Shown here piece after piece: positions 16,721 to 25,254 of a DNA stretch of 48,769 bases. The position numbers and the translations under genes were made by a program. The notes beneath the pieces were generated by a model that was not told where the DNA came from, made no database searches, and worked only from the letters and a program-made list of their open reading frames with translations. The stretch is taken from the NCBI RefSeq assembly GCF_004022425.1, contig NZ_RBZY01000028.1, positions 1 through 48,769 of the forward strand, written 5' to 3'. Origin of the DNA: Microbacterium enclense (lineage in GTDB: Bacteria > Actinomycetota > Actinomycetes > Actinomycetales > Microbacteriaceae). Each line of letters starts with the position of its first letter. Position 1 is the stretch's first letter.

Positions 16721-17803
16721 TTATTGCCCCAGGGTGATTCCGACGGCGGTCATGAAGGGGGCCGGGTCGACATTCTCGCCGTTGACGAGCACCTCGAAGT
16801 GCAGGTGGCAGGCGGTGGAGGATCCGCTGCTGCCGACCCGGGCGATCTGTTGACCTGCGGCCACTTCGTCTCCAACGCTTACGAGCATTCCGGAGTCATA
16901 CATGTGGAGGTAGCGGGTGGTGATGCCGCTGCCGTGATCGACTGCGATCACGCCGTTTCCGCCGGCGTCGAATCCGCGGAAGGTGACGGTGCCGGATTGC
17001 GCGGCCCAGATGGGGGCCTCGCAACCGGGGCCGAGGTCGGTCCCGGCGTGTAGGCGCCGCTCCCCCGTGATCGGGTGGATGCGCATGCCGTAGGGGCTGG
17101 TGACGGCTCCCTTCGATGGGAGCGACCAGCCCTGTGCGTTGGGGATGCCGGGGGTGAGCGGATCGCAGGTGCCGCCGCTGGCGCTGCTGTCGCTGGGGTT
17201 GAGGCCGGTGTCGACGCCGGTCAGTCCCTCGACAATCTGAACGGCGCCGTCCCAGAAACGCTCATAGTGGTACGGGTCGGCGTTGACCTGTGTGCGGTGG
17301 GCGACGATGGTCGGTTCCAGCGATTCCCGGTCAGGAACCTTCTGGATCATCACCTGGAAGAACTTCGTCGACGCAATGTAGGGGTCCAGCCGCTCCTCGC
17401 TGGTCCCCCACCCGTCCTGCTGCTGAAACAGGCCAATTGAAGTCGTGCGGGTGCCGTCGGGATTGGTGACGCCGCCGGTCTCCCAGTCGCCATAGTCGAT
17501 GTTGCGCAGGCTCGATTCGCCCATCGCCGTCATGACACCGATGGTCTGGTCGCGAGCGTTCAGGCCGAGGTCTTTGCCGGCCTGGATCACGTTCGCGGCA
17601 TTCACGAGCTGCTCGTGGCCGTAACCGGCAATCTCCGTCCGGGGAACCGAGTCGAGGGCAATGGAAAGGCTCGATCCGGGGCCAGCGGCGGAGGCCGGTG
17701 CGCAGTCATCGACGCCGATGACGACGAAGCCGAGCAGGAGGCCGATGACCAGCACCGGTGCTGCTGCGATGGCGTAGGCCCCACCCCTCTTGGGCCCGCC
17801 CAC
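16721..17803 (-). CDS. Conjugation cell-wall hydrolase: lysozyme-like plus M23 peptidase
   Basis: This 360-residue bifunctional peptidoglycan hydrolase has an N-terminal membrane anchor (about 10-31), then a lysozyme/transglycosylase-like domain with a candidate catalytic Glu in MGESSLRN (E96) and the SIGLFQQQDGWG motif. A Ser/Gly linker precedes the C-terminal M23 metallopeptidase, whose zinc ligands are visible as RLHAGTDL (H252, D256) and CHLHFEV (H333, H335). This is the VirB1/TcpG-like role in Gram-positive type IV secretion: local opening of the wall. GTG at 17803 starts one base after the upstream stop. It is divergent from the T4SS operon, within the same conjugation region. Confidence 0.88.
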   Translation of the reverse strand: MGGPKRGGAYAIAAAPVLVIGLLLGFVVIGVDDCAPASAAGPGSSLSIALDSVPRTEIAGYGHEQLVNAANVIQAGKDLGLNARDQTIGVMTAMGESSLRNIDYGDWETGGVTNPDGTRTTSIGLFQQQDGWGTSEERLDPYIASTKFFQVMIQKVPDRESLEPTIVAHRTQVNADPYHYERFWDGAVQIVEGLTGVDTGLNPSDSSASGGTCDPLTPGIPNAQGWSLPSKGAVTSPYGMRIHPITGERRLHAGTDLGPGCEAPIWAAQSGTVTFRGFDAGGNGVIAVDHGSGITTRYLHMYDSGMLVSVGDEVAAGQQIARVGSSGSSTACHLHFEVLVNGENVDPAPFMTAVGITLGQ

Positions 17804-17804
17804 G

Positions 17805-18353
17805 CTAGTTCACGCCCTCGGGAACGACGAAGCGGCTTGCCAGCCACGGGCTGTCAGCGTCAGCACGGCTGAGAATGAGGCTGTAGGTGCCAGCGTTGGT
17901 GGGAACGTCGACGTAGGCGACGTAGCCGCTCGACTCGTCCGTGATGACACCAGAACCCGTGACGCTTGACGCGATGATGCGTGATGGGTCCATGTAGGCG
18001 TAGTCGGCGGTGGCTTTCTGATCGAGAAGTGGTTGGAGCTGCGCCCACCATTCGTCGAAGCCAAGATCGGGGCGAGCGTAGGCGCGCATGACGGTATCGG
18101 CGGCGGCGATTGCGCTTTGGCGCGATGCGTCGTCCCATACGGGCACCGGACGCGGGCCATGCGTTTCGCCGGAGTCCTCGTCGATGACACCGCTCGGGGC
18201 AGGAGTCATCGACGAGGTGCCAGGGAAGACCGGGCCGGACGACACATCCATATACGTCGCCTCGGGCTCGGGAGTGCTGGCGGTACCGCTACACCCGGCG
18301 AGGATGACGACAGTGGCCACGACGAGGGCGACCCGGCTCTTCCTCACACTCAC
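17805..18353 (-). CDS. Lipoprotein of the conjugation region
   Basis: This 182-residue protein has a type II signal: basic SVRKSR, a hydrophobic stretch, and lipobox LAGC with Cys at 21. A Thr/Ser/Pro-rich extracellular linker (to about 70) is followed by a folded domain with an NTF2/VirB8-like feel (AAADTVMRAYARPDLGFDEWWAQLQPLL... then PGVIT-like strands). This suggests a surface component of the channel. The start is GTG at 18353, overlapping the previous gene's TGA; a second GTG is two codons downstream. The cysteine anchor and the genetic coupling are seen directly; a structural role in the secretion complex is inferred from position. Confidence 0.72.
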   Translation of the reverse strand: MSVRKSRVALVVATVVILAGCSGTASTPEPEATYMDVSSGPVFPGTSSMTPAPSGVIDEDSGETHGPRPVPVWDDASRQSAIAAADTVMRAYARPDLGFDEWWAQLQPLLDQKATADYAYMDPSRIIASSVTGSGVITDESSGYVAYVDVPTNAGTYSLILSRADADSPWLASRFVVPEGVN

Positions 18354-18607
18354 TCGCTTTCTGACACCTCCGGGTTGATGACAACTGCGGGGCCGTCGCC
18401 GCGTGGCTTGTTGGCGCCCGCCCGCAGGGTGTCCTTCAACTCGTTGACGATCACGAACCATGACGTGCCGACCTTGTAGCCGGGGATGATTCCGTCTCTC
18501 AGCCAGGTGTAGACGGTGCGCGTTGTCGTGTTGAGTCGAGCAGCAACCTCGGTTGGCCCGATGGTCGGCGGGTCTGATTCGAATAGTTGGTCGATCGCGT
18601 CGGTCAC
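18350..18607 (-). CDS. Helix-turn-helix DNA-binding protein (excisionase/MerR-like)
   Basis: This 85-residue protein has an HTH of the type used by excisionases and MerR-like helix-wing proteins: IGPTEVAARLNTTTRTVYTWLRDGIIPGYKVGTSWFVIVNELKDTL. The start is GTG at 18607, with AAGGGA seven bases upstream; a TTG 30 bases earlier lacks such a site. It is the first gene of the minus-strand operon and lies divergently from the T4SS operon across a 147-base gap, which makes it a good candidate for the regulator of both transcripts. It could instead be an ordinary plasmid copy or transfer modulator; no binding repeats were pinned down. Confidence 0.7.
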   Translation of the reverse strand: MTDAIDQLFESDPPTIGPTEVAARLNTTTRTVYTWLRDGIIPGYKVGTSWFVIVNELKDTLRAGANKPRGDGPAVVINPEVSESE

Positions 18608-18754
18608 GGCGGTATCCCTTCGTGCCCCCTCAGGCAAGGATACGGGCCGGTGCGCGGACGAACATTAAATGTTTCTAACGTCGCATTCTTCGTAGCTCTT
18701 CCTATGGCGCATTAGCGTGGCAATGGCCACATTCGCTAGTTCACGGGGGTCACG
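18608..18754. promoter_or_regulatory. Divergent promoter region of the conjugation locus
   Basis: These 147 bases separate the HTH-led minus operon from the plus-strand T4SS operon. The centre is AT-richer than its flanks (ATTAAATGTTTCTAA at 18664-18678), as expected for promoters. No exact -35/-10 pair can be assigned with confidence. CGGGGGT lies just before the ATG at 18755. Confidence 0.35.
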
Positions 18755-19366
18755 ATGAGCGAACGAGCCAATCCCTGGCTGTCTAGACCAACCACGCCAA
18801 GTGCCGTTGCTCAGCCACCCGTCCTGGCTGCGCCGCCGACTTCCGGGCCGGTTGCACCGCAGCGTGGCGTTCCCGCGCCCGACCAGGTCGACCGTCTGCC
18901 TGTTCGCGACCAGAGCGCGACACCTGCAGTGTGGTGGCTTGGTGTGCATGGCGGCGCAGGTGAGTCGACGCTTGCGGCTCTGAGCCCAGAGCGATCCGCA
19001 GCCGCCGGTCACGCTTGGCCGCGTAGTACCAGCGGCAATCAAACACCCGTCGTGCTGGTCGCACGATCGAACGCTGCCGGGCTACGCGCTGCCCAGAACG
19101 CGCTCCGGGAGTGGGGCGCCGGGCTCACCCCCTCCAACGTCTTGGGCTTGGTCGTAATGGCGGATGCACCTGGGCGCATGCCCCGCGCGCTACGCGACCG
19201 TCTCACCGTCGCCGCTGGCGGCGGCCCCCGCACCTGGACCGTGCCATGGGTCGACGCCTGGCGGTTTGAAGAACCAACCAACGTCCCTATCCCGCGCGAC
19301 GTTCAACGAGTTTTTGACGAGCTCAGCGCAGTTATTGGAATAGGTGCCTCGAGCACCGTCAACTGA
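18755..19366 (+). CDS. DUF6668-like protein with degenerate P-loop, first gene of the T4SS operon
   Basis: This 203-residue protein has a Pro-rich, disordered N-terminus (about 1-55). A P-loop-like core follows: WWLGVHGGAGESTLAAL resembles a Walker A but has GGAGEST in place of GGxGKST, so the catalytic Lys is Glu and ATP hydrolysis is doubtful. Later segments (PVVLVARSNAAGLRAAQNALREW and VLGLVVMADAPGRMPRAL) match the Rossmann layout of small ATPase-like proteins placed first in actinobacterial conjugation operons. The ending region RTWTVPWVDAWRFEEP is typical of the group. It probably acts in the cytoplasm; the role is unknown. Operon position is the main context evidence. Confidence 0.7.
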   Translation: MSERANPWLSRPTTPSAVAQPPVLAAPPTSGPVAPQRGVPAPDQVDRLPVRDQSATPAVWWLGVHGGAGESTLAALSPERSAAAGHAWPRSTSGNQTPVVLVARSNAAGLRAAQNALREWGAGLTPSNVLGLVVMADAPGRMPRALRDRLTVAAGGGPRTWTVPWVDAWRFEEPTNVPIPRDVQRVFDELSAVIGIGASSTVN

Positions 19367-19382
19367 AAGGCAAGACATCTTC

Positions 19383-19679
19383 GTGATTGATGTGTTCCAC
19401 ACCGCGGTCGACGCCACCGTGAACCTGACCGGCGTCATCCCCAACCCCGCGCCGCAGCAGCCTCCCGGCACCGAAGGCGTGACCACGATCCTGGCGTGGC
19501 TGAAATGGATCGGCTACGTCGTCGTCGGCGGCGCGATCATCGTCGGCGGAATCCTCATCGCCGTCAGCTTCCGCCGCGGCGAGGGCCACGACGCCCTCCC
19601 CAAGGTCATCTGGCCGATGGCCGGCGCGATCATCATCGGCGGCGGTGCCGCCCTAATCGGCATCCTCGCCGGGGCTTAA
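19383..19679 (+). CDS. Small two-TM T4SS protein (VirB2/TrbC-like candidate)
   Basis: This 98-residue protein has an N-terminal extracytoplasmic segment of about 35 residues, two hydrophobic helices (GYVVVGGAIIVGGILIAVSF and PMAGAIIIGGGAALIGILAGA) and a short basic loop (RRGEGHDALPK) between them. That topology and size match VirB2/TrbC-type pilin or channel subunits of Gram-positive T4SSs. GTG at 19383 is chosen because AAAGGCAAG precedes it and the upstream extension overlaps the previous gene. It is followed nine bases later by the VirB8-like gene. No signal-peptidase site is clear, so a non-pilin channel role is equally possible. Confidence 0.6.
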   Translation: MIDVFHTAVDATVNLTGVIPNPAPQQPPGTEGVTTILAWLKWIGYVVVGGAIIVGGILIAVSFRRGEGHDALPKVIWPMAGAIIIGGGAALIGILAGA

Positions 19680-19688
19680 GGAAGCGCC

Positions 19689-20441
19689 ATGGCTGAAGAC
19701 GACGACACCCAGCAAAGCCCCTTCGCACGCCCGGGTTTCATCATCGGGGCGGTCGTAGTGGCCGCACTAATAGTTGCCGGCATCTTCCTTACGGTTCTCA
19801 ACCTGAACCGTGAGCCTGACGCGGCTCCGCCGGCCCCTGATCCGTCGTCCAGCGCCACGACCAGCACCGCTCCGTCCCCGACTGCGTCCGGGGGCACGGG
19901 CGGCGCTAGCGTCTGCGGCCTGGAAGGCCAGGTGCTTTCCGGCACCGTGACGACGGCACCCGCTGCGACCTGGGCTTACCAGGACGTCTATGCATACCCG
20001 GAGTCGGCCACGTACGGCCCCGGGGCAACCGCCCCTCAGGGCTACCGGTATTGCTTCCAGCGCAGCCCGGAAGGCTCGGTATTCGCTGCCGCGAACATGA
20101 CAGTCGGGCTCCTCGGTGACGTCAATACGCGCAGCACACTCGCTGAGTACGCGCTAACCAGCGGCACCTATCGCAGCCAGCTCCTATCCGAGGTTGGATC
20201 ATCGAGCTCGGACGTGCGCGCCTCGATCGCCGGCTTTCGCCTGCTGTCATACGACGGGGACTCAGCGCGCGTCGATGTAGCTTTCCGTGGCTCGACCGAC
20301 GGCCAAGCCGTGAATGGCTCAGTCGTTTTCGATCTGACTTGGTGGCAGGGCGATTGGAAGATCAACGCTGACAATGCTCAGCCGCTGCGCATCTCGCAGC
20401 TCCCTGACCTTTCGGGCTACATCGCGTGGAGGGAGAGCTGA
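19689..20441 (+). CDS. VirB8/TcpC-like conjugation protein with one TM helix
   Basis: This 250-residue bitopic membrane protein has a short cytoplasmic N-terminus, a TM helix at about 17-38 (GFIIGAVVVAALIVAGIFLTVL), a Pro/Ser/Thr-rich extracellular linker to about 75 and a C-terminal folded domain. The end (DSARVDVAFRG...VVFDLTWWQGDWKINADN) carries the curved-sheet pattern of NTF2-like VirB8/TcpC domains, which form the extracellular scaffold of the channel. AAGGAAG stands seven bases before the ATG. Two Cys (one in SVCGLEG and one in YRYCFQR) could form a disulfide. The assignment is by architecture and operon position. Confidence 0.7.
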   Translation: MAEDDDTQQSPFARPGFIIGAVVVAALIVAGIFLTVLNLNREPDAAPPAPDPSSSATTSTAPSPTASGGTGGASVCGLEGQVLSGTVTTAPAATWAYQDVYAYPESATYGPGATAPQGYRYCFQRSPEGSVFAAANMTVGLLGDVNTRSTLAEYALTSGTYRSQLLSEVGSSSSDVRASIAGFRLLSYDGDSARVDVAFRGSTDGQAVNGSVVFDLTWWQGDWKINADNAQPLRISQLPDLSGYIAWRES

Positions 20442-20444
20442 CGC

Positions 20445-22103
20445 GTGGCGTCTAACGGTGGCGGAGACTGCGGCCTACTGGATATCGGCTGCCACGCTGA
20501 GGAGTGGGTGAACAGCGCAGTCGGTGATGCGATCGAGAACCTAGCTCGAGCTGTTCTCGAGGCCTTCGGAAAGGCAGTCGGTTCGCTCGGCACCCTTTGG
20601 GTGAATGTCGGAACGCCCAACCTCACCGGAACGGGTGGTGGATCGTCCATCGCCGCGGGCTCATCGGCCCCCAACTCTGAGGGCATCATCGCCGTCCTCA
20701 GCTACGTGACGTGGGTCGCGATCGTCATCGCCGCAATCTCGATCATTCTCCTCGGGGCGCTCATCGCTACGCGCATGCGCAACGGTGAAGGCTTTCAGGC
20801 GTCGGGTCGTACTGGGATCGTGCTTGGTGCGATCTTCCTCATGAGCGGCGCGACCGCGCTCGTTTCGGGACTGCTGCCGCGCGGGCCTCAGGGCGCGGGT
20901 GGTGCGGTGCTGTTCTTGCAGTCGTCGCTCTGGTGGTACATGGGAGCGGCGGCGGTGGTGTCGGTCATCATCGGCGGCGTCCGCATGGCGTGGGAGCAAC
21001 GCGCCGAACCCGGAAAGGAGACGGTGAAGAGTCTGCTGACTCTCATCGTCGTTGCCGGTGCCGGTGTGACGATCGTCGGCCTCCTCGTGTCGGCCTTCGA
21101 CTCGTTCTCGGTGTGGATTCTCAACGGCGCGCTGAGCTGCGACGTGGGAGCCGACTCCGCGTGCTTCGGTGAAAACATCGCGACTCTGCTCGCGCTGACG
21201 ACGAACCCGAACACGGGCGGCCTCGGTGCCCTGCTCATCATCATTCTCGGCATCATCGCGATTCTCGCGACGGCTGCTCAGATTGTGTTGATGATCGCCC
21301 GCGGCGGCATGCTCGTGATCTTGACGGGCATCCTGCCGCTATCGGCATCGGCCACGAACACCGAAATGGGTAAGGGCTGGTTCAAGAAGAACGTGGGGTG
21401 GCTCGTCGCGTTCATCCTCTACAAGCCCGCCGCGGCGATCGTCTACGCCGCGGCTTTTCAGCTCGTCGGAACCGATGTGTTCTCGGATGACGGAACAGGC
21501 TTCATCGCTGTGCTGACGGGCCTCATTCTGATGGTGCTCGCGCTGTTCGCGATGCCCGCTCTAATGCGGTTCGTGACGCCCCTCGTCAGCTCTTTGTCGG
21601 CGGGTGCCGGCGGCGCGCTGGGAGCTGCGGCGATCATGGCGCTGCCCTCGGGTGCTGCTGCTGCTGGTCGCCTCGCGACCGGCTCGGGCGGTGGCTCGCC
21701 GGCGGGTGGCGGTCCCGGCGCCACGGGCGGGCAGGGCTCGACCGGCGCCGCTGGGCCCTCAGGCTCGAACGGTGGCGGCGGGTCAGCCCCTCAGGCTTCT
21801 AGCGCTGCCGGTGCCGGTGGTGGCGGCACAACAGGGGCCGCGGCCTCCTCGGGTGCCGCTGGCGGCGGCACGGGCGCGGCGGCGGCATCTGCCGGCGGTG
21901 GAGCTGCCGCGGGCGGCGCTGCGGCTGGTGGAGCTGCTGCCGGCGGTGGAGCTGCCGGTGGAGCTGCTGCCGGCGCTGCCGGTGGCCCGGTTGGCATGGC
22001 CGCGGGCATCGCAATCGGCGCAGCGGCTCAGGGCGTGCAAGCGGCCACGGGGGCCGCGAAGAACGTAGGCAATCAAGCAACGGGTGAAGGGAGCGGGACC
22101 TGA
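20445..22103 (+). CDS. VirB6/TrbL-like polytopic channel protein with Gly/Ala tail
   Basis: This 552-residue protein has an N-terminal region with two Cys (GDCGLLDIGC) and an amphipathic helix, then about seven or eight TM helices between residues 80 and 385. Its C-terminal tail, from about 390 to the end, is almost wholly Gly, Ala, Ser and Pro with GGGGAAAGG-type repeats. TrbL/VirB6 proteins form the inner-membrane platform of the channel; long low-complexity tails are common in actinobacterial versions. The start is GTG at 20445, three bases after the preceding stop; a GGAGGGAGAG-like site lies upstream. The stop overlaps the next ATG (TGATG). Confidence 0.82.
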   Translation: MASNGGGDCGLLDIGCHAEEWVNSAVGDAIENLARAVLEAFGKAVGSLGTLWVNVGTPNLTGTGGGSSIAAGSSAPNSEGIIAVLSYVTWVAIVIAAISIILLGALIATRMRNGEGFQASGRTGIVLGAIFLMSGATALVSGLLPRGPQGAGGAVLFLQSSLWWYMGAAAVVSVIIGGVRMAWEQRAEPGKETVKSLLTLIVVAGAGVTIVGLLVSAFDSFSVWILNGALSCDVGADSACFGENIATLLALTTNPNTGGLGALLIIILGIIAILATAAQIVLMIARGGMLVILTGILPLSASATNTEMGKGWFKKNVGWLVAFILYKPAAAIVYAAAFQLVGTDVFSDDGTGFIAVLTGLILMVLALFAMPALMRFVTPLVSSLSAGAGGALGAAAIMALPSGAAAAGRLATGSGGGSPAGGGPGATGGQGSTGAAGPSGSNGGGGSAPQASSAAGAGGGGTTGAAASSGAAGGGTGAAAASAGGGAAAGGAAAGGAAAGGGAAGGAAAGAAGGPVGMAAGIAIGAAAQGVQAATGAAKNVGNQATGEGSGT

Positions 22104-23614
22104 TGGCAACCGTGGAGACAAGCCGTAAGGGCGTCCGCACGTACGGGAACTGGCGTCAGCCGACGTCGCCGGGGCTCCTCGGCCTCGGCACGGTCGGCAC
22201 CGGCCTGATGTTCGTTGCGCTGCTGATCGTGATCGTCGTCCTGATGACGACGAACATCCTCAACGCCGTCATCACCGCCGCGGTGTTCGGCGGGATGATC
22301 CTGCTCCTGACCGTGCGCGACGGCGACGGTCGTAGCGTGCTCTCGCGCACGGCCAACCGTGTCGCGTGGTCGTCGACGAAGCGACGCAAGGCGAACGTCT
22401 ACCGTTCCGGCCCCCTCGGACGCTCCGAATGGGGCACGAACCAGCTCCCCGGCCTGGCGGCACAGTCCCGCCTCTCCGAGCACGAGGACTCCTACGCCCG
22501 CCCGTTCGCGATGATCTACAACCCCCACGCGAAGACGTACTCGATCGTCATCGGCACCGAGCCTGACGGCGCGGCCCTCGTCGACCAGGAACAGGTCGAC
22601 CTCTGGGTGGCCGATTGGGGTCACTGGCTGCGCAACCTGGCGGATGAGCCGGGGATGGAGGCCGCTCAGGTGACGATCGAGACGGCCCCCGACTCGGGCC
22701 GTCGTCTGCGCCGTGAGGTGGAGACGAACACCGATCCCGACGCACCGGATTTCGCGAAGGCGATGCTCGGTGAGGTGGTCATGAACTACCCCGCCGGCTC
22801 GTCGACGGTGAAGGCGTACGTGGCGCTGACGTTCTCGGCGGCACCACGTAAGGGTGCCAAGCCGCGCACGCCTGAGGACATGGGGCGCGAGCTGGCCGCT
22901 CGCCTTCCTGGCCTCACCGCGACGCTGCAAGCGACCGGCGCGGGAGCGGCGCATCCGCTGACGGCTCAGGAGCTGTGCGAGACAATCCTCGTCGCGTACG
23001 ACCCGGCGGCGGCGTCCCTGATCGACGACGCTCACGCGAACGGCGAGGTGCCCGATCTGAGCTGGTCCGACGTCGGCCCCACGGCAGCTCAGGCCAACTG
23101 GGACAGCTACCGGCATGACTCGGCAACGTCGGTCACCTGGCAGATGACTCAGGCTCCTCGCGGCCTGGTGCAGTCGGGTGTGCTGGCGCGTCTGCTCGCC
23201 CCGCATCGCGACATTGCGCGTAAGCGCGTGACGCTGCTCTACAAGCCGATCGACCCCGCTCGGGCGGCGGCGCTCGTCCAGGCGGACGTGCGAGCTGCGG
23301 AGTTTAAGGCCACGTCTAGCCGGAAGCCGGTGGCGCGTGACTCGCTCGCGCTGCGCTCGGCTCAGGCCACGGAGTCGGAGGAGGCATCGGGCGCGGGCCT
23401 GGTGAACTTCGGCATCCTCGTGACCGCGACCGTCATCGACCCGAGCAAGGAGGCCGACGCTCGCGCGGCGGTCGACAACCTCGGCGCGACTGCGCGTCTG
23501 CGGCTGCGCCCGGTGTACGGATCACAGGACAGCGCTTTCGCCGCGGCGCTGCCCCTCGGGCTTGTGTTGACCAAGCACGTAGCTGTCCCGGCGATGCTGA
23601 GGGAGGGGATCTGA
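22103..23614 (+). CDS. SCO6880-family T4SS protein (PrgI plus VirB4 N-terminal-like)
   Basis: This is a 503-residue protein of the family named after Streptomyces SCO6880. Two close TM helices at about 26-70 form the PrgI/VirB3-like part. The cytoplasmic remainder resembles the N-terminal non-ATPase half of VirB4: GTNQLPGLAAQSRLSEHEDSYARPFAMIYNPH, strands such as YSIVIGTEPDGAALVDQ, and a conserved C-terminal LGLVLTKHV. It has no Walker motif of its own; that half is supplied by the next gene, so VirB4 function is split over two polypeptides. Both its start and stop overlap neighbours (TGATG), implying fixed stoichiometry with the VirB4 ATPase. Confidence 0.85.
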   Translation: MATVETSRKGVRTYGNWRQPTSPGLLGLGTVGTGLMFVALLIVIVVLMTTNILNAVITAAVFGGMILLLTVRDGDGRSVLSRTANRVAWSSTKRRKANVYRSGPLGRSEWGTNQLPGLAAQSRLSEHEDSYARPFAMIYNPHAKTYSIVIGTEPDGAALVDQEQVDLWVADWGHWLRNLADEPGMEAAQVTIETAPDSGRRLRREVETNTDPDAPDFAKAMLGEVVMNYPAGSSTVKAYVALTFSAAPRKGAKPRTPEDMGRELAARLPGLTATLQATGAGAAHPLTAQELCETILVAYDPAAASLIDDAHANGEVPDLSWSDVGPTAAQANWDSYRHDSATSVTWQMTQAPRGLVQSGVLARLLAPHRDIARKRVTLLYKPIDPARAAALVQADVRAAEFKATSSRKPVARDSLALRSAQATESEEASGAGLVNFGILVTATVIDPSKEADARAAVDNLGATARLRLRPVYGSQDSAFAAALPLGLVLTKHVAVPAMLREGI

Positions 23615-25254
23615 TGAGCCCTGATCTGATCGCGCTGCTCGCGCTGGGCGGGCTGGTCCTGCTCGTCGTGGTGGGCGCGCTCGTCTTCATCCGCACCGGA
23701 CGGAAGAACACCGCCACGGGCGCGTCCGCGTCCGGTGGGTCGCTCACCTCTCGGGGGTGGAGCGGCGCCGGCGGCGGCATGTCGACGTACCTACAGCCCG
23801 TCCCGGAGTGGCGCGGTACGACGGTGCAGACGTGCGGCCTGTGGCCGTACGCGATTGGCGCCGGTACGCCGATGGTGGGCGTCCCGCTGGGCCGTCATAT
23901 CCACACGGGGGCGACGCTCTGCGCCGACCCGATTTCGTGGTTCCAGCGGGCGAAGCTCATCAGCAACCCGTCTGTGTTCGTGCTCGGTAAGCCCGGGCTC
24001 GGTAAGTCGACGGTTATCGCTCGCATGGCGACGGGGCTCGCCGGCTACGGCGTGCAGCCGCTCGTGCTGGGTGATCTGCGCCCCGACTACGTGGAGGTCA
24101 TCCGCGCGCTCGGCGGTCAGGTCATCACCCTCGGCCGTGGGCGCGGATACCTCAACGTGCTCGACCCGGGCGAGGCGAAGGAAGCCGCTCAGCGCCTCAT
24201 CGACGCCGGCTTCCAGAAGGAGGCCAACGAGGTACTGGAAGACGCCCACGGTCGCCGCTTGGCGATGGTGTCGTCCCTGTTGACGATCCAGCGCAAGTCT
24301 CCGCCGACCGACGTCGAGGAGTCGATTATCGACCAGGCCCTCCGCGTGCTCGATCGCAGCATGGAGGGCATTCCGGTGCTCTCCGACCTGCTGGCCGTCG
24401 TGCAGGAAGGTCCGACCGAGCTGCGTCAGGTCGCCGTCGACCGCGGCGATTTCAAGAAGTACCAGGAGATTACGCGCGGCCTCGAAGCGTCGTTGCTGGC
24501 CCTGGCGACCGGTAGCGGCCGCCTCGGCGGCGTGTTCTCCCACCACACGACGAACCCCATGGCGCTTGACCGTCCGGTGGTCTACGACATTTCCGCGATC
24601 GGTGAGGCTGAGGGCGATCTGCGCGCGGCCACGCTGCTCGCGTGCTGGTCGAACGGCTTCGCGACGGTGAATATCGCCAACGTCCTCGCGGACGCTGGCC
24701 TGGAACCGCGCCGGCACTACTTCGTCATCATGGACGAGCTGTGGCGAGCCCTCCGCGCCGGAAACGGCATCGTCGACCGCGTGGACTTCCTCACCCGACT
24801 CAACCGTCAGGTGGGCGTCGGCACGGCGATGATTTCACACACCATGGCCGATCTGAGCGCCCTCCCGGAGGAGGACCGTTTGAAGGCCAAGGGCTTCGTA
24901 GAGCGCGCCGGCATGGTCATGTGCGCGGGTCTGCCGTACACCGAAATGCCGGAGCTCACGACGGTCATCCCGTTCTCTGAGGCTGAGCAAGAGCTGCTGA
25001 CCGGGTGGCAAGACCCGCCCGCGTGGGACGCCGCCACGGGCCGCGAGGTCGACCCTCCCGGCCGCGGCAAGTTCCTCGTGAAGGTCGGCACCCGACCGGG
25101 CATCCCGGTACAGGTGCAGCTCACGGAGGCGGAGCGCTCCATCCGCGACACGAACCAGCGGTGGTACGAACAGTCCCGCACCGCCCGCCGTGCGGTGCGC
25201 GCGGTGGAGGAGCTGGTGGAGGAGCACGAGGAGCGCGAGAAGGAGACGGTCTGA
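23614..25254 (+). CDS. VirB4-like T4SS ATPase
   Basis: This 546-residue ATPase powers the channel. A single N-terminal TM helix (about 5-26) and a Gly-rich linker precede a RecA-like domain: Walker A GKPGLGKST at 125-133 and Walker B HYFVIMDELWRAL near 370, followed by LTRLNRQVGVGTAMISHTMADL, typical of VirB4/TraC. Catalytic Glu follows the Walker B Asp (DE). The family usually carries an N-terminal domain here encoded separately by the upstream SCO6880-type gene. The C-terminal 60 residues are charged and helical (ERSIRDTNQRWYEQ...EEHEEREKETV). Translational overlaps exist at both ends. It would sit at the inner face of the membrane. Confidence 0.9.
   Translation: MSPDLIALLALGGLVLLVVVGALVFIRTGRKNTATGASASGGSLTSRGWSGAGGGMSTYLQPVPEWRGTTVQTCGLWPYAIGAGTPMVGVPLGRHIHTGATLCADPISWFQRAKLISNPSVFVLGKPGLGKSTVIARMATGLAGYGVQPLVLGDLRPDYVEVIRALGGQVITLGRGRGYLNVLDPGEAKEAAQRLIDAGFQKEANEVLEDAHGRRLAMVSSLLTIQRKSPPTDVEESIIDQALRVLDRSMEGIPVLSDLLAVVQEGPTELRQVAVDRGDFKKYQEITRGLEASLLALATGSGRLGGVFSHHTTNPMALDRPVVYDISAIGEAEGDLRAATLLACWSNGFATVNIANVLADAGLEPRRHYFVIMDELWRALRAGNGIVDRVDFLTRLNRQVGVGTAMISHTMADLSALPEEDRLKAKGFVERAGMVMCAGLPYTEMPELTTVIPFSEAEQELLTGWQDPPAWDAATGREVDPPGRGKFLVKVGTRPGIPVQVQLTEAERSIRDTNQRWYEQSRTARRAVRAVEELVEEHEEREKETV

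Noticed and set aside
22073..23206. A 377-codon minus-strand open frame opposite the SCO6880-family gene
   Set aside because: Arg/His-rich shadow of a well-supported gene; no start signal.
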